Assembly (NCBI RefSeq): GCF_003967555.1
Contig: NZ_BIFS01000001.1
Coordinates: 3,224,001-3,288,000, forward strand
Reading direction: 5' to 3'
Length of the DNA: 64,000 bases
Origin: Dictyobacter kobayashii
GTDB lineage: Bacteria; Chloroflexota; Ktedonobacteria; Ktedonobacterales; Ktedonobacteraceae
Shown: one piece after another, positions 10,091-19,056 of the stretch
Layout of the letters: every line of letters starts with the position of its first letter
Numbering within the stretch: position 1 is the first letter of the stretch
Program-made: the position numbers and the translations under genes
Notes under the pieces: model-generated
Told to the model about the DNA's origin: nothing
The model's database searches: none
What the model saw: the letters and a program-made list of their open reading frames with translations, nothing else

Positions 10091-10207
10091 GCGTTTGAGC
10101 GCCAAAGGCGCTCAAGGAGCCTTCTTGTGTGGTGCAAAAAGTGCGTACGGCGCACTTTTTGCACCACACAAGAAAAAAGTTCGGGCGCGCCAGCGCACGT
10201 CCGCACA
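10091..10207 (-). repeat. Long-hairpin element between pstS and pstC
   Basis: A 24-bp perfect hairpin (10122-10145 with 10151-10174, loop TACGG) sits in the pstS-pstC gap. On the minus strand it is preceded by a GC-rich head at 10182-10207 that is identical over 26 bases to 58420-58445, and followed by a second hairpin (TTGAGCGCC and its complement, 10094-10114). In transcript orientation it lies right after pstS, where a partial terminator or mRNA-stabilising hairpin is common in pst operons. The shared head suggests a dispersed element rather than a simple terminator. Confidence 0.75.
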
Positions 10208-10244
10208 AGGGAGGCACGATGGAGGCCTTTGATCCTGTGTACGG

Positions 10245-11171
10245 CTATGCATTCTCTGGCGTTTTCGCGGCCAGTGCCGCCGGGCTCATTTTTGAAATAT
10301 CCAGGAAGCCTTGTTTCTGGCGAATAGGCTCAACATCTGGACTCTTCACATAATCGATGTACGCTCTGGCTAGTCCTGTGGCCGGGCCTTTGGTGTACAT
10401 ATGCTCGATGTTCCAGAATTTATAAGTGTTGTTGACAACATTGGTGTCTGTATCATCGACGCCATTGAGTTTGACCACATGCAAGTTATTCTTATGGGCG
10501 AAGTCCGCCGCGATATAAGAGACAGCACCCGAGGTCTGACTAACCGTAGTGCTCACTTCACCAGAAGCATTGGCAACTGCATTCCCCGTGATGGTCTCTT
10601 TTTGCCCCAGGACATATTGTTCAAAAGTGATGCGTGTACCAGAGCCAGCGGGACGGCTTACCGCCACGATTGGCAGATTAGGGCCGCCAAATTTATTCCA
10701 ATTTTTGGCTTTGCCTGAATAGATATCGCGCAATTGTTGGGTCGTCAGGTCACTGATATTTTTAACATCGCCATTAATGACTACGGCAAAGGTCACAACC
10801 GCCACCTGATTACTAACCAGATTCGGATATTTATGTTTATCCGCAAAGATATCTGAATTGCCAATTTGAGAACTTCCGTCCTGGACATTCTTCAAACCGG
10901 TACTACTACCACCTCCACCAACCGTGATGTTGGCGCCACTACACTGCTGCTGATAAGCGGTTGCCACATCTTTAGCCAACGGCTGTAGCGCGGTTGAACC
11001 GGTTACCTGTAAATTGCCCTGGACGCAGGTCAGATTGCCCGTCTTTTTGGCGGTTCCTGGATTAGCAGTGGTTGATGGCTGGCTGGCGTCTGTATTGCCA
11101 CAGGCACTAATCGATGCGCTGAGCATGGCTAATAGCGTTATGATAAGGGCCAAATGCCATTTATTTTTCAT
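10245..11171 (-). CDS. pstS: Phosphate-binding lipoprotein PstS
   Basis: The product is 308 aa from the ATG at 11171 (AGGGG upstream; the frame continues to 11186 without a better site). A basic n-region (MKNKWH), a hydrophobic core and the lipobox-like ASISAC with Cys at about residue 24 indicate a lipoprotein. Mature-domain motifs TGSTALQPLAKDVA, GGGSSTGLKN, VAVVTFAVVING and AVSRPAGSGTRITFEQ match PstS phosphate contacts. It is anchored outside the membrane and hands phosphate to PstCA. It is the first gene of the operon, directly after the PHO-box-like promoter. Confidence 0.96.
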   Translation of the reverse strand: MKNKWHLALIITLLAMLSASISACGNTDASQPSTTANPGTAKKTGNLTCVQGNLQVTGSTALQPLAKDVATAYQQQCSGANITVGGGGSSTGLKNVQDGSSQIGNSDIFADKHKYPNLVSNQVAVVTFAVVINGDVKNISDLTTQQLRDIYSGKAKNWNKFGGPNLPIVAVSRPAGSGTRITFEQYVLGQKETITGNAVANASGEVSTTVSQTSGAVSYIAADFAHKNNLHVVKLNGVDDTDTNVVNNTYKFWNIEHMYTKGPATGLARAYIDYVKSPDVEPIRQKQGFLDISKMSPAALAAKTPENA

Positions 11172-11292
11172 AAATACCCCTGACACCGAAAGGGTGTGTA
11201 AACTACGAGCTTTTTTCTGGTGGAGTAGTTGAAGTATATTAATGGTAGCCGTTTCTACTTAATGTATTACCCCCATCAAAATAGCATCGACC

Positions 11293-11331
11293 GATTAACC
11301 ATTCTTTATGGATATGTTAAAAGTATGTTAA
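11293..11331 (-). promoter_or_regulatory. PHO-box-like operator upstream of pstS
   Basis: On the minus strand four hexamers repeat with an exact 11-bp period: TTAACA (11326-11331), TTAACA (11315-11320), ATAAAG (11304-11309) and TTAATC (11293-11298). The PhoP box of Gram-positive bacteria is built of TT(A/T)ACA-like repeats with about 5-bp spacers, so this is a strong candidate binding site for the response regulator encoded at the end of this operon. It lies about 122 bp upstream of the pstS start. Confidence 0.75.
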
Positions 11332-11385
11332 GAAATCCATTGGGATAGGTTGGGCTAAAATAATATTATAGTATTAAGCATAAAA

Positions 11386-11408
11386 GAGGAGCACCACTGG
11401 TGCTCCTC
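11386..11408. terminator. Short hairpin after the YflT-like gene
   Basis: GAGGAGCACCA (11386-11396) pairs perfectly with 11398-11408 around one base. It lies 43 bp past the stop of the minus-strand gene that ends at 11452, upstream of the pst promoter region. Confidence 0.6.
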
Positions 11409-11451
11409 GTATAAATGATAGCGAATAATATGGGCTCGCCCGGTTTAATAT

Positions 11452-11952
11452 TTATTCTTCGGTTACCTGGCTGGAAGTAGCGGCGCTATTCTGGCTGGCC
11501 TCGGGCTCAGTGGTGGCTGAATCCTGTGCATCAGCAGCGGCCTCGGGCTCAGTGGTGGCTGAATCCTGTGCTTCAGTGCCGGGTTCAGCGGGCTGCGTCT
11601 CTGGGGTGGTAGATGTAGTATTGGCAGTAGCAACTGACTCACGATGGTTATAATCGTATGCGCCATTGTTAGTCAAAATATCCTGCACCTCGTCCTCGCG
11701 ACCATCGTGGCGAATCGAGACAACTATTTTGCCAGCTTTATAGGCTTCATCATAAAAACTTGCCTGTTCCTCTGAAACGCCGAGATTAACGAGGTCAGCC
11801 TGTAAATCTGGGGTAGCATTGTTGGAAGAGTGGATGGCTACACCCACCTGGTCGTAGCGGAACCCCGCGTTCCGTAAGGCATCGACCGCATTCTTGGCCT
11901 GTACCTCATCTTGAAAAATACCTATCACGAGTGGTGTCTGATATGTTGTCAT
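11452..11952 (-). CDS. YflT-like general stress protein with acidic repeated tail
   Basis: The product is 166 aa. The N-terminal half (about residues 8-95: VIGIFQDEVQAKNAVDALRN, then GKIVVSIRHDGREDEVQDIL) fits the YflT/general-stress-17M domain found in stress-induced proteins. The C-terminal 60 residues are low-complexity (T, E, A, P, Q) and include two copies of AQDSATTEPEA encoded by a 45-bp direct repeat at about 11505-11575. A good GGAG lies upstream of the ATG. Function is unknown beyond the family link with stress. The repeated tail probably varies in length between strains. Confidence 0.75.
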   Translation of the reverse strand: MTTYQTPLVIGIFQDEVQAKNAVDALRNAGFRYDQVGVAIHSSNNATPDLQADLVNLGVSEEQASFYDEAYKAGKIVVSIRHDGREDEVQDILTNNGAYDYNHRESVATANTTSTTPETQPAEPGTEAQDSATTEPEAAADAQDSATTEPEASQNSAATSSQVTEE

Positions 11953-12129
11953 ACAATCTCCTTTCAGTCTACCCTCCCTGGATATGCGAGATAGCTTCTA
12001 TGCCAGACAGCACCTGCACTTTGTGTCGTATCCGGGAGGTATCCACCTCAATCGACATATGCTAGTTCAGCCCGCGACACGTTTTTAGTACGCATGACGT
12101 TAAAAAATAGATGCAGAATCCACTGCTGC

Positions 12130-13044
12130 TTAATAGCGTGAATGCTGCCAGGGCCAGAGATGAACAGTGTGTTTGCTGGCTGAAGCAATGATAGTACTAT
12201 CAGGAGACCAGGCCAGGGTTCGAATCCAACTCTGGTGTTGTCGATATTCAGCAACCAGCCGTTGTCCTGTCTCGGCCGTCCAGACCTGTAGAATCGTATC
12301 ATTGCCAGCGGAGGTCAAAAAATCCCCATTAGGTGACCAGGCAATGGCTTTGATGAAGTGGGTATGTTCCCGATAGACACACAACTGCTGGCCGGTCGCG
12401 GCATCCCAGATATGCGCCTGGCGATCGTGTCCCGCCGAGGCGATGCGAGTACCGTCGGGTGACCAGGACGTTGCATAAACAGGGCCATGATGGCCATGGT
12501 ACTCAATCTGCTTATCGCCGGTCATAGCATCCCAGACCTGCACACTCTCCTCAAAGCAACTGGATACTATCCGTGTTCCAGATGGCGACCACAAGGCGGA
12601 AAAGACACGATACTGACTATGGGTGTACAATTGCTTGCCATCAAATGCTCGCCAGACCTGAACCGAGTTATCACCAAAATCACCACCAGAAGCAATGCAC
12701 GTGCCGTCTGGAGACCAGGAGACACTGCGCACAAAGCGGACATGGCCGCGATAGGTATGGATGATCGTTCCTGTACTGGCCTGCCAGACGTGAACGAGAC
12801 CGCTGGTACAACTGCTGGCCAGATATTGGCTATCGGGAGACCAGGCAAGCGCCAGGATGCAGGTTGGATGGCCACGAAAGGTGAGGAAATGTTGACCACT
12901 TAGAGGGTCCCAGATCTGTACCGTATTGTCGCGACCGCCAGAGGCGATCCGCGTGCCATCTGGTGACCAGGCGACAGCGAACACATTATCAGTATGGCCG
13001 CTGTATTCTGCAAATCCCCCATCCACCCTATTAGATGCGCCCAT
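12130..13044 (-). CDS. Seven-bladed WD40 repeat protein
   Basis: The product is about 304 aa from the ATG at 13044 (AAGGAA upstream); the longer frame to 13185 overlaps the mogA-like gene. Seven WD40 repeats are visible, each with a VxxxxWSPDG core and a final IWD/VWx, filling the whole protein, so it should form one closed beta-propeller with no other domain. It starts five bases after the mogA-like stop and is likely co-transcribed. A protein-interaction scaffold is the only safe prediction. No signal peptide is seen. The blade sequences are similar enough to suggest recent repeat duplication. Confidence 0.85.
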   Translation of the reverse strand: MGASNRVDGGFAEYSGHTDNVFAVAWSPDGTRIASGGRDNTVQIWDPLSGQHFLTFRGHPTCILALAWSPDSQYLASSCTSGLVHVWQASTGTIIHTYRGHVRFVRSVSWSPDGTCIASGGDFGDNSVQVWRAFDGKQLYTHSQYRVFSALWSPSGTRIVSSCFEESVQVWDAMTGDKQIEYHGHHGPVYATSWSPDGTRIASAGHDRQAHIWDAATGQQLCVYREHTHFIKAIAWSPNGDFLTSAGNDTILQVWTAETGQRLVAEYRQHQSWIRTLAWSPDSTIIASASKHTVHLWPWQHSRY

Positions 13045-13048
13045 AGTG

Positions 13049-13537
13049 TCAATGTTCCTTTGGGCCCTCAACGAGGAGATTGATCGCGTGTGGGAGAACA
13101 GGCAGTGCATATTCCAGACACTCTTGAACGGCCTTTGGACTGCCAGGGAGATTGATAATGAGGGTACGACCACGAATGCCAGCAATACCCCGGGATAACA
13201 TAGCCATCGGTGTGTATTTCAGACTGATCGTGCGCAAAGCCTCTGCGATACCCGGGGCCTCGCGCTCGATGATCGCCCTGGTTGCCTCTGGTGTCACATC
13301 GCGTGGAGACATGCCAGTGCCGCCCGTGGTCAGAATCAGATTGAGCTTATGCTCATCACACCAGCTACGGAGCAGCGCGGCGATCTGTTCCTGTTCATCA
13401 GGAACGATGCTTTGTTGTTGAATGACAGCATCAGGTAATTGTGTCGCCAATGCGCGGGCGCGTGCCCCACTGAGATCCTCACGCTCGCCTCGCGCGGCCC
13501 CATCGCTCACGGTTAGTATCCCAATCGTAATCATCAT
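13049..13537 (-). CDS. MogA/MoaB-family molybdopterin biosynthesis protein
   Basis: The product is 162 aa. Motifs TVSDGAARGEREDLSG, ILTTGGTGMSPRDVTPEAT and the final INLPGSPKAVQECLEYALP are diagnostic of the MoaB/MogA fold, which adenylates molybdopterin before molybdenum insertion. Cytosolic. The stop is five bases before the WD40 gene, and the start abuts the CpXC gene stop, so CpXC, this gene and WD40 form a tight cluster. Whether it acts like MogA or the inactive-paralog type MoaB cannot be told by eye. Confidence 0.92.
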   Translation of the reverse strand: MMITIGILTVSDGAARGEREDLSGARARALATQLPDAVIQQQSIVPDEQEQIAALLRSWCDEHKLNLILTTGGTGMSPRDVTPEATRAIIEREAPGIAEALRTISLKYTPMAMLSRGIAGIRGRTLIINLPGSPKAVQECLEYALPVLPHAINLLVEGPKEH

Positions 13538-14203
13538 TTATCCTCGGGTCGCCAATTCGCGCATCAAAGCACCAACCTGGCGACGCGATCCATACAGCCA
13601 GACAGTATACTCATCGGGCAGATCTTCTACCTCGATACAGCAGCCCATCTCGGTTGCCAGTTTGCGTGTAATATCGTGGAACTGTCCGCGCTCCGCCTCA
13701 CTCCGACTCTGCGTACTCAAGGCCAGGCGTCCCAGGCGATCTTCCTGGCTGAGCTCGTTATTGATAAGCTCGCCCAACTGATCCATGCCAAAGACAACCT
13801 TCAGAGGAGGCATATCTTTGGCTTCTGAAGCTGAAAGAGAGACGACGCGGCCCCCATTATTGCCATTGGACTCGCCATTTTTATCCTGTTGTTCATGCTG
13901 TAGCTTGGAGGCATCCATATAGACATCACGTAACTTCTCCAGGATCAGTAAACGCGCATCTTCAGGAGCGTCAGCTCGTGGATGAACATAAGCCAGCAGA
14001 TTATAGGCTGGATCTGAATAAACAAATGGTATTGAAACGGCCGCCCTTCTTCCACAATTGGGGCAGGTCGAGACATTAATCAGGCCGGCCAGCACAACAT
14101 AGCGCAGATGTGCATCATCTGCGACGTTGACGTATTCATAGGCCTGGCCAGTAAAAACTTGTCCACAAGGACAGGTAAATGTTTGTGTTGTCGAACGTGA
14201 CAT
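13538..14203 (-). CDS. CpXC-domain zinc-ribbon protein
   Basis: The product is about 221 aa from the ATG at 14203. The N-terminal domain has CPCG near residue 11 and CPNCG near residue 49, the paired metal-binding knuckles of CpXC proteins. The rest is acidic and mixed, with a linker rich in N and G (about residues 110-125) and a C-terminal part that reads like a small alpha/beta domain (EVEDLPDEYTVWLYGSRRQV). The frame continues to 14341 through a hydrophobic stretch, but without a ribosome site. Function unknown. Its stop touches the mogA-like start, so it is in the same transcript. Confidence 0.7.
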   Translation of the reverse strand: MSRSTTQTFTCPCGQVFTGQAYEYVNVADDAHLRYVVLAGLINVSTCPNCGRRAAVSIPFVYSDPAYNLLAYVHPRADAPEDARLLILEKLRDVYMDASKLQHEQQDKNGESNGNNGGRVVSLSASEAKDMPPLKVVFGMDQLGELINNELSQEDRLGRLALSTQSRSEAERGQFHDITRKLATEMGCCIEVEDLPDEYTVWLYGSRRQVGALMRELATRG

Positions 14204-14378
14204 AAGACAATTCTTCGCTGTAATTTCTAGGGAACAGACTCCAATCAATATTATAGCAAGTATAACATATTGTTTACGCGCAATTGTATGCTTACTAGAA
14301 GAGATTCCGCTCTTACCGTTATTGGATTTGTTGGAAGGCAATTGCTGTGTTTTGTGTTGTCGGCAGTGCCGCTATACA

Positions 14379-15647
14379 TTAGCGCCGTCTGTTCTTACTT
14401 AATGATTTGGTTGAATAGGTGAAATTTACTCCCTGACGCTCCATAAAAGTCTGGAATTGACCATAGAACTCAGTGCGATCTTGCATCGTGATTACAGACA
14501 CCGCATCGGCCGTCTCAATGGCATAGGGATAGCCATTGCCAGCGATAATTTCCGCTCTTACGGCATCCAATACAGGCTCAAGCACACCATCATCGAGCAT
14601 CCAGCGTGGGAATTCAAGCCTGGTAGGGGGACGTACAGCGGTCGTCTGTAGATAGCAGAAGGCCACACTATCATGGTATGGTCCATAGCTCTCCAGCACA
14701 TCATTACGAGCACAGAGCATCGCCGGCGTGCGATCACCCCAGCGCAGATGGCCCCGCCAGAGCAAGGCATCATGAATCTTTTTCGTATCTCGCAAAACTG
14801 GCCTGGGGAGGGCCGCATCCAAACGACGCAACATGGTAATCATATCACGAGCATAACTGGTGTCAATATAACCAATCAAAGGGACCCGTAGCTCTTCCGA
14901 TGTGCGTAGCAGAGAGAGTGCGGCATCAATATAGCGCTGGCGATAGGGATTGGGCATGGTCAGGGCAAAAGAGACGACCAGCGAACCATCAAAGAAGACC
15001 ACCGGACTATAGATCGGATCTTCTGCGCGGCGGCTGGCGGCTTGCTGGCGCATCAGATCACAGAGCGTCTCGACTTCCAGGAGATAGCGACGCTGGGTGA
15101 CCTGCATCTCAGAATAGGGATAGCTATCTGGGTCTTCGGTCTCCTTATTTGTCTCTTCCATCAGCTCCTCTGGAGCCAGCACCTCCATGCGCACATCTTT
15201 CGTATAGTTACGACCCCGGGCATGTGGATTCACAAAGAAGCCTACCTGTACCAGACCTACCGGGATCGAGGCATCGCGCCAGGGCATCAATTGGCTACCA
15301 TCCACCGCGATTGTCGTAATGCCCTCGATACACTCCGCCCATAAACGTGCCTGCTCATGGCTGCCAAAGTCGCGTCCAAAAGGAAAGACCGGACCATGAT
15401 AAGACTGGTTAACCGCATTTACCAACCAGCGATCAAACTCCATCGTCGGGCGCGCGCCAGCGGAAGGCATCCCTATCTCATCGGGTGGAAGCATATTTTC
15501 CAGCTGAGAACTGGAGGGGTAGCGCTCATAAAGATGCTCCAGTGCATGCTGGTACATCAACAATTGTTCATTGAACGAGCCATCGAAGAGAGAGAACTGA
15601 CCCTTCTTGGCATTGAGCGCTGCCTGCAATTTGCCTTTATGCAGCAT
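14379..15647 (-). CDS. NurA-domain nuclease
   Basis: The product is 422 aa. The NurA active-site motif TIAVDGSQLMPWRD is at about residues 111-124, followed by the central VVFFDGSLVVSF and the C-terminal AIETADAVSVITMQDR, matching the metal-binding positions of NurA 5'-3' nucleases/exonucleases that resect DNA ends. The ATG is behind GGGAGGAAG. Fifteen bases separate it from the Rad50/SbcC-like gene upstream, so the two are co-transcribed. In archaea NurA works with the HerA helicase and Mre11-Rad50. Neither HerA nor Mre11/SbcD is visible here. Confidence 0.85.
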   Translation of the reverse strand: MLHKGKLQAALNAKKGQFSLFDGSFNEQLLMYQHALEHLYERYPSSSQLENMLPPDEIGMPSAGARPTMEFDRWLVNAVNQSYHGPVFPFGRDFGSHEQARLWAECIEGITTIAVDGSQLMPWRDASIPVGLVQVGFFVNPHARGRNYTKDVRMEVLAPEELMEETNKETEDPDSYPYSEMQVTQRRYLLEVETLCDLMRQQAASRRAEDPIYSPVVFFDGSLVVSFALTMPNPYRQRYIDAALSLLRTSEELRVPLIGYIDTSYARDMITMLRRLDAALPRPVLRDTKKIHDALLWRGHLRWGDRTPAMLCARNDVLESYGPYHDSVAFCYLQTTAVRPPTRLEFPRWMLDDGVLEPVLDAVRAEIIAGNGYPYAIETADAVSVITMQDRTEFYGQFQTFMERQGVNFTYSTKSLSKNRRR

Positions 15648-15662
15648 AATCTTCCTCCCTGA

Positions 15663-18600
15663 CTAATTGGTTGGTTGAAGCTGGGAACTTCCTGTATCAG
15701 CGTTAGGCCAGGCCTGCCCAAAATCTGTTTGTGGTAGCGTGCCATCGTCGTCATCTAGGATACGTGTCTCGCCATTCACTTTATTCAGACGTACCAGGCT
15801 ATCTAATCCCTGCTCAAATGTATCATCATGGCTGATCACGATAAGCTGATCGAAGCCGCGCACGCGGCGGATCTGCTCGGCCAGGTTCATGCGGCGCAAT
15901 TCATCCATGTTCTGGGTTGGCTCATCAAAGAAAGCAATATTCAGCGTGGAAAGCTTCTTGAGCAGTGCCAGGCGTACAGCGAGGGCCGCGCTCATCTGCT
16001 CGCCACCACTGAGCTGGGCAAAGCTGCGATCGACGCCCTGCTGGCGTAATATAATCTCATAATCATTGCGCCACGCGAGCTGGGCGCGTCGATCTCCCAT
16101 AACCTCGCCGAAGATACGGTTGGCCTCGGCCGAGATATCCGCTAGCATAGCTTTTAACACATGGGGAGCCGCATCCTTAATTAAATCGCGGAATTGTCCC
16201 ATCATTTTATGTAGATCATCCAACGTCTGATACTCAGCCTGGGCGGACTCCAATTCAACCAGCAACTTTTCCGTCTGTTCAATCTTCTGTTCCAGGCGGG
16301 TGATTTCTGCTTGCAGGGTTTTCATCTGCTCTACCAGTTGAATTTGCTCGCTGCGAATACGTTCAATATCAGTGCGCAGATCTTGTAGCTCCTGTTGCTG
16401 GAAGGCTGTCTGGGCCTCCTCAAAGGCTCGCTGGATGGTCTGTAAATGCTGTTCAGCCTCCGTAGTCAGGGCCTGCTGCTGTTGATAAGCCTGCTCCCGT
16501 TCTGGTAGATTGCTGGCCTCATTCTGGTACTGCAGATAGCGATGGTAGCCAGCCTGGCTCTGCTGGATCAGGGCCTCATGAAACGCAATATCTTTATCCA
16601 GGGCGGCATAGCTTACTAGCTCTTCATCCAGCTTCTGCAGCCGCTGTTGAATTTCCTGCAGCCGTTGCTGTTCCTCATGTAATTGCTGCTGGTACGAAGA
16701 CTCACGAGCGAGAATATCTTGTTTGGCCCGACTTTCAGAACGAGGATCATTGAGGGCGACTAATTCATCTTCTAATTGTTTAAGCCTGGCTGCACTTCCC
16801 TGTAGCTGATTAGCCTCTTGCCGCAGTTCAGCAATCTCAGCCTCAACCTGCTCAATCTGTTTCTGTAGCTGCTCAGACTGGCGTTTCAGGCCATCTAACT
16901 CGCGCACCTGTGCATCGGCCTGCTTACTTTCGCGCAGTGCTATTTCAGCCTGCTTGAGTTGCTGTTCAACCTGATCGATCGCCAGTAGATCCTGTTTCAG
17001 GACCGTGAACTCTTCTGTCAGCCGGACCAGGTCGCGCTCCAGGCGTTGTACATTGGCTGCTCGCTCGTCACGGCGCTCTACATATTCAGAGAAGCGCAGC
17101 AAGGCATCGGCGAACCTCTGTATCTGATTTTTACGCCGGGTCAGAGTTCGTTGCTGGATCGTAATCGTCTCGATCTTGTCCTGCTCTTCAGTCAAAAGAT
17201 TCTCGAAATAGGACTCAAGGCTGACGATACCGCGCTGGCGAATATTCAAGCAACTCTCATTAAGCAAAGGACACTGCCCACCGGCCGATTCAGCCTTGGA
17301 GCGGGCGTAGCCCTCGATATTGCCCTCCAGGCGAATGCGCTGGGCATCCAGTGTTTTCAACTCTTGCTCTAGCTGGGGCATCTCCTCAGCTTCCTGGCGA
17401 TGCTCCTCAATCAGTTTGACATTATTTTCAGCTTTGCGCAGTAGTTCCATCAGCGGCTCTCGTTCAGCCTGCCGCTCACGCAATAGAACGCTTTTTTCTT
17501 TGAACTGGCGCTGCTTCTCAGTGCGCGTATTGGCCTGCAAGCGCAATTGTGTATGCGCCTCGGTACGCACATCAAGCAGCTCGGCCAGTGGGAGCAAAGG
17601 TTCGATCGCTGCGATTTTGCGCTGGCTTTGTTCCTGTTCTTGCCGTAGCGCACTGAGCTGATTTTTACGCTGGGCCCCTGCCGTATAGACATCGTTGTAA
17701 CGCTGGCGTTGCTGGCGTGCCTCGTCGCGCTGGCGCTCTAATTCAACTTGCTGCTCCACCTGGGGGGCCAGATCGGCGATGCGGCGTCGGGCATGCTCCA
17801 CTTCTTGTAAATATTTTTTTTGATGGGTGATGCGTTCGTTTACCTGTATCAGTAAGCTCTGCGTCTGCGCCTGTTGCTGGCGTAAAGCATCACGGTTAGT
17901 GGCATCCCGTCGCAGTTGACGCAGGGTTGCATTGGCCTGTTCATGGCTCTGGTAGGCATCCTGGTTTTCCAGCACAATCTGCTGAGCCTCGCGTGCGGTT
18001 TGAAAGCTTTGCTGGCGGTCCTGTAACCGAGAATGGGCAAATTCATAACTAGAACGGGCCTGGTCATACTGGGTGCCCAGATTTCTTACCTGTTCCGCCT
18101 GTTGTTCCAGGATCGTTCTGCGTTTCTCATAATGGCTCAGTTGCTCACTGAATTGTAAATTCTTTTCAGTATTAGCCTGCTCAACCAGGCGTTGGGAGTG
18201 GAGTAGCGTTCGCCAATCATCCAGCTCACGTGTCTCATATTGCAAGCGATCGATGATTACCTGCTGTGCCTGCTTCTGTTCCTTATAATAATTTTGCGTG
18301 CCCAGCAGATATTTCGCGGCCGTCTGATAATCCTCAATCTGTAGAAGCGCATCAAAAGTTTGTTTACGCTTGGTGGCAGTATCCAGGAAAATGGAGGTAA
18401 AGGTTCCCTGTGGAACGCCGAGGGCATCGCGGAACAGGGCTTCTAATGAGCGCTCATTGTCGATGCCAAAGAGCTCATGCAGTTTATCCATGACATCGGC
18501 ACGTTGCTCAAGGCGCATATCGGCCTCTTCGTCATAAACGAGCCAGCGCGCACCTGTACCGCAGCGACGCTCAACGGTATAGGGTCTATCATCGCTACCA

Positions 18601-18818
18601 ATCAAGTGCACCACCACTTTGCCGCCCTTTTCACCCTCACGCACAAATTGTTCTTGATTATAGGGTAGATAACCAAAGAGCGCGAAGCCAATGGCCTCAA
18701 CCAGCGTAGTTTTTCCCGCGCCATTGGAGCCACTGATAGCCGTCGTACCACGACGAAAATCCACCGAGACCTGACGATAACTTTTTATATTCTCCAACTC
18801 AATACGAGTGATGAGCAT
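15663..18818 (-). CDS. Rad50/SbcC-like SMC-family ATPase
   Basis: The product is 1051 aa from the ATG at 18818 (MLITRIELENIKSYRQV); ten more residues are possible in frame. Walker A GSNGAGKTT is at about 30-38, and long coiled coils rich in Q, E, R and L occupy about 180-880. The C-terminal half has the signature LSGGEQMSAAL and Walker B IAFFDEPTQNMD. The apex of the coil, where Rad50 has a CxxC zinc hook, instead reads GQCPLLNESCLN, with the cysteines six residues apart. The protein should bridge and process DNA ends with ATP. It is paired with NurA rather than Mre11. The Q-rich coil is unusually glutamine-heavy. Confidence 0.9.
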   Translation of the reverse strand: MLITRIELENIKSYRQVSVDFRRGTTAISGSNGAGKTTLVEAIGFALFGYLPYNQEQFVREGEKGGKVVVHLIGSDDRPYTVERRCGTGARWLVYDEEADMRLEQRADVMDKLHELFGIDNERSLEALFRDALGVPQGTFTSIFLDTATKRKQTFDALLQIEDYQTAAKYLLGTQNYYKEQKQAQQVIIDRLQYETRELDDWRTLLHSQRLVEQANTEKNLQFSEQLSHYEKRRTILEQQAEQVRNLGTQYDQARSSYEFAHSRLQDRQQSFQTAREAQQIVLENQDAYQSHEQANATLRQLRRDATNRDALRQQQAQTQSLLIQVNERITHQKKYLQEVEHARRRIADLAPQVEQQVELERQRDEARQQRQRYNDVYTAGAQRKNQLSALRQEQEQSQRKIAAIEPLLPLAELLDVRTEAHTQLRLQANTRTEKQRQFKEKSVLLRERQAEREPLMELLRKAENNVKLIEEHRQEAEEMPQLEQELKTLDAQRIRLEGNIEGYARSKAESAGGQCPLLNESCLNIRQRGIVSLESYFENLLTEEQDKIETITIQQRTLTRRKNQIQRFADALLRFSEYVERRDERAANVQRLERDLVRLTEEFTVLKQDLLAIDQVEQQLKQAEIALRESKQADAQVRELDGLKRQSEQLQKQIEQVEAEIAELRQEANQLQGSAARLKQLEDELVALNDPRSESRAKQDILARESSYQQQLHEEQQRLQEIQQRLQKLDEELVSYAALDKDIAFHEALIQQSQAGYHRYLQYQNEASNLPEREQAYQQQQALTTEAEQHLQTIQRAFEEAQTAFQQQELQDLRTDIERIRSEQIQLVEQMKTLQAEITRLEQKIEQTEKLLVELESAQAEYQTLDDLHKMMGQFRDLIKDAAPHVLKAMLADISAEANRIFGEVMGDRRAQLAWRNDYEIILRQQGVDRSFAQLSGGEQMSAALAVRLALLKKLSTLNIAFFDEPTQNMDELRRMNLAEQIRRVRGFDQLIVISHDDTFEQGLDSLVRLNKVNGETRILDDDDGTLPQTDFGQAWPNADTGSSQLQPTN

Positions 18819-18988
18819 AGTACAGTGGCCAGCCTTCCCTGCATGCAAATGCGAAATAAAGAGACACCTACTTCAACCATTCTGTTTCGGGATACCAAAA
18901 GTGGAAACATTCAGGCGCATTATAACACGACTGGGAAGCATCGTACGGTTTGATATATCCTCTTGTAGCGCCATTTCGCTGCATAACG

Positions 18989-19032
18989 AAAAAGGGTCTT
19001 CCGGCACATAATTATGCCAGAAGACCCTTTTT
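18989..19032 (-). terminator. Terminator after lgt
   Basis: An 18-bp stem with one G-T pair (18989-19006 with 19015-19032, loop of 8) ends on the minus strand in TTTTT. It is 25 bp past the lgt stop. Confidence 0.85.
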
Positions 19033-19056
19033 ATTAAGAGTACAAAAATGAATAAC

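Noticed and set aside
12048..12302. 84-codon frame overlapping the end of the WD40 gene
   Set aside because: It is an alternative frame of the WD40 coding region with no start signal.
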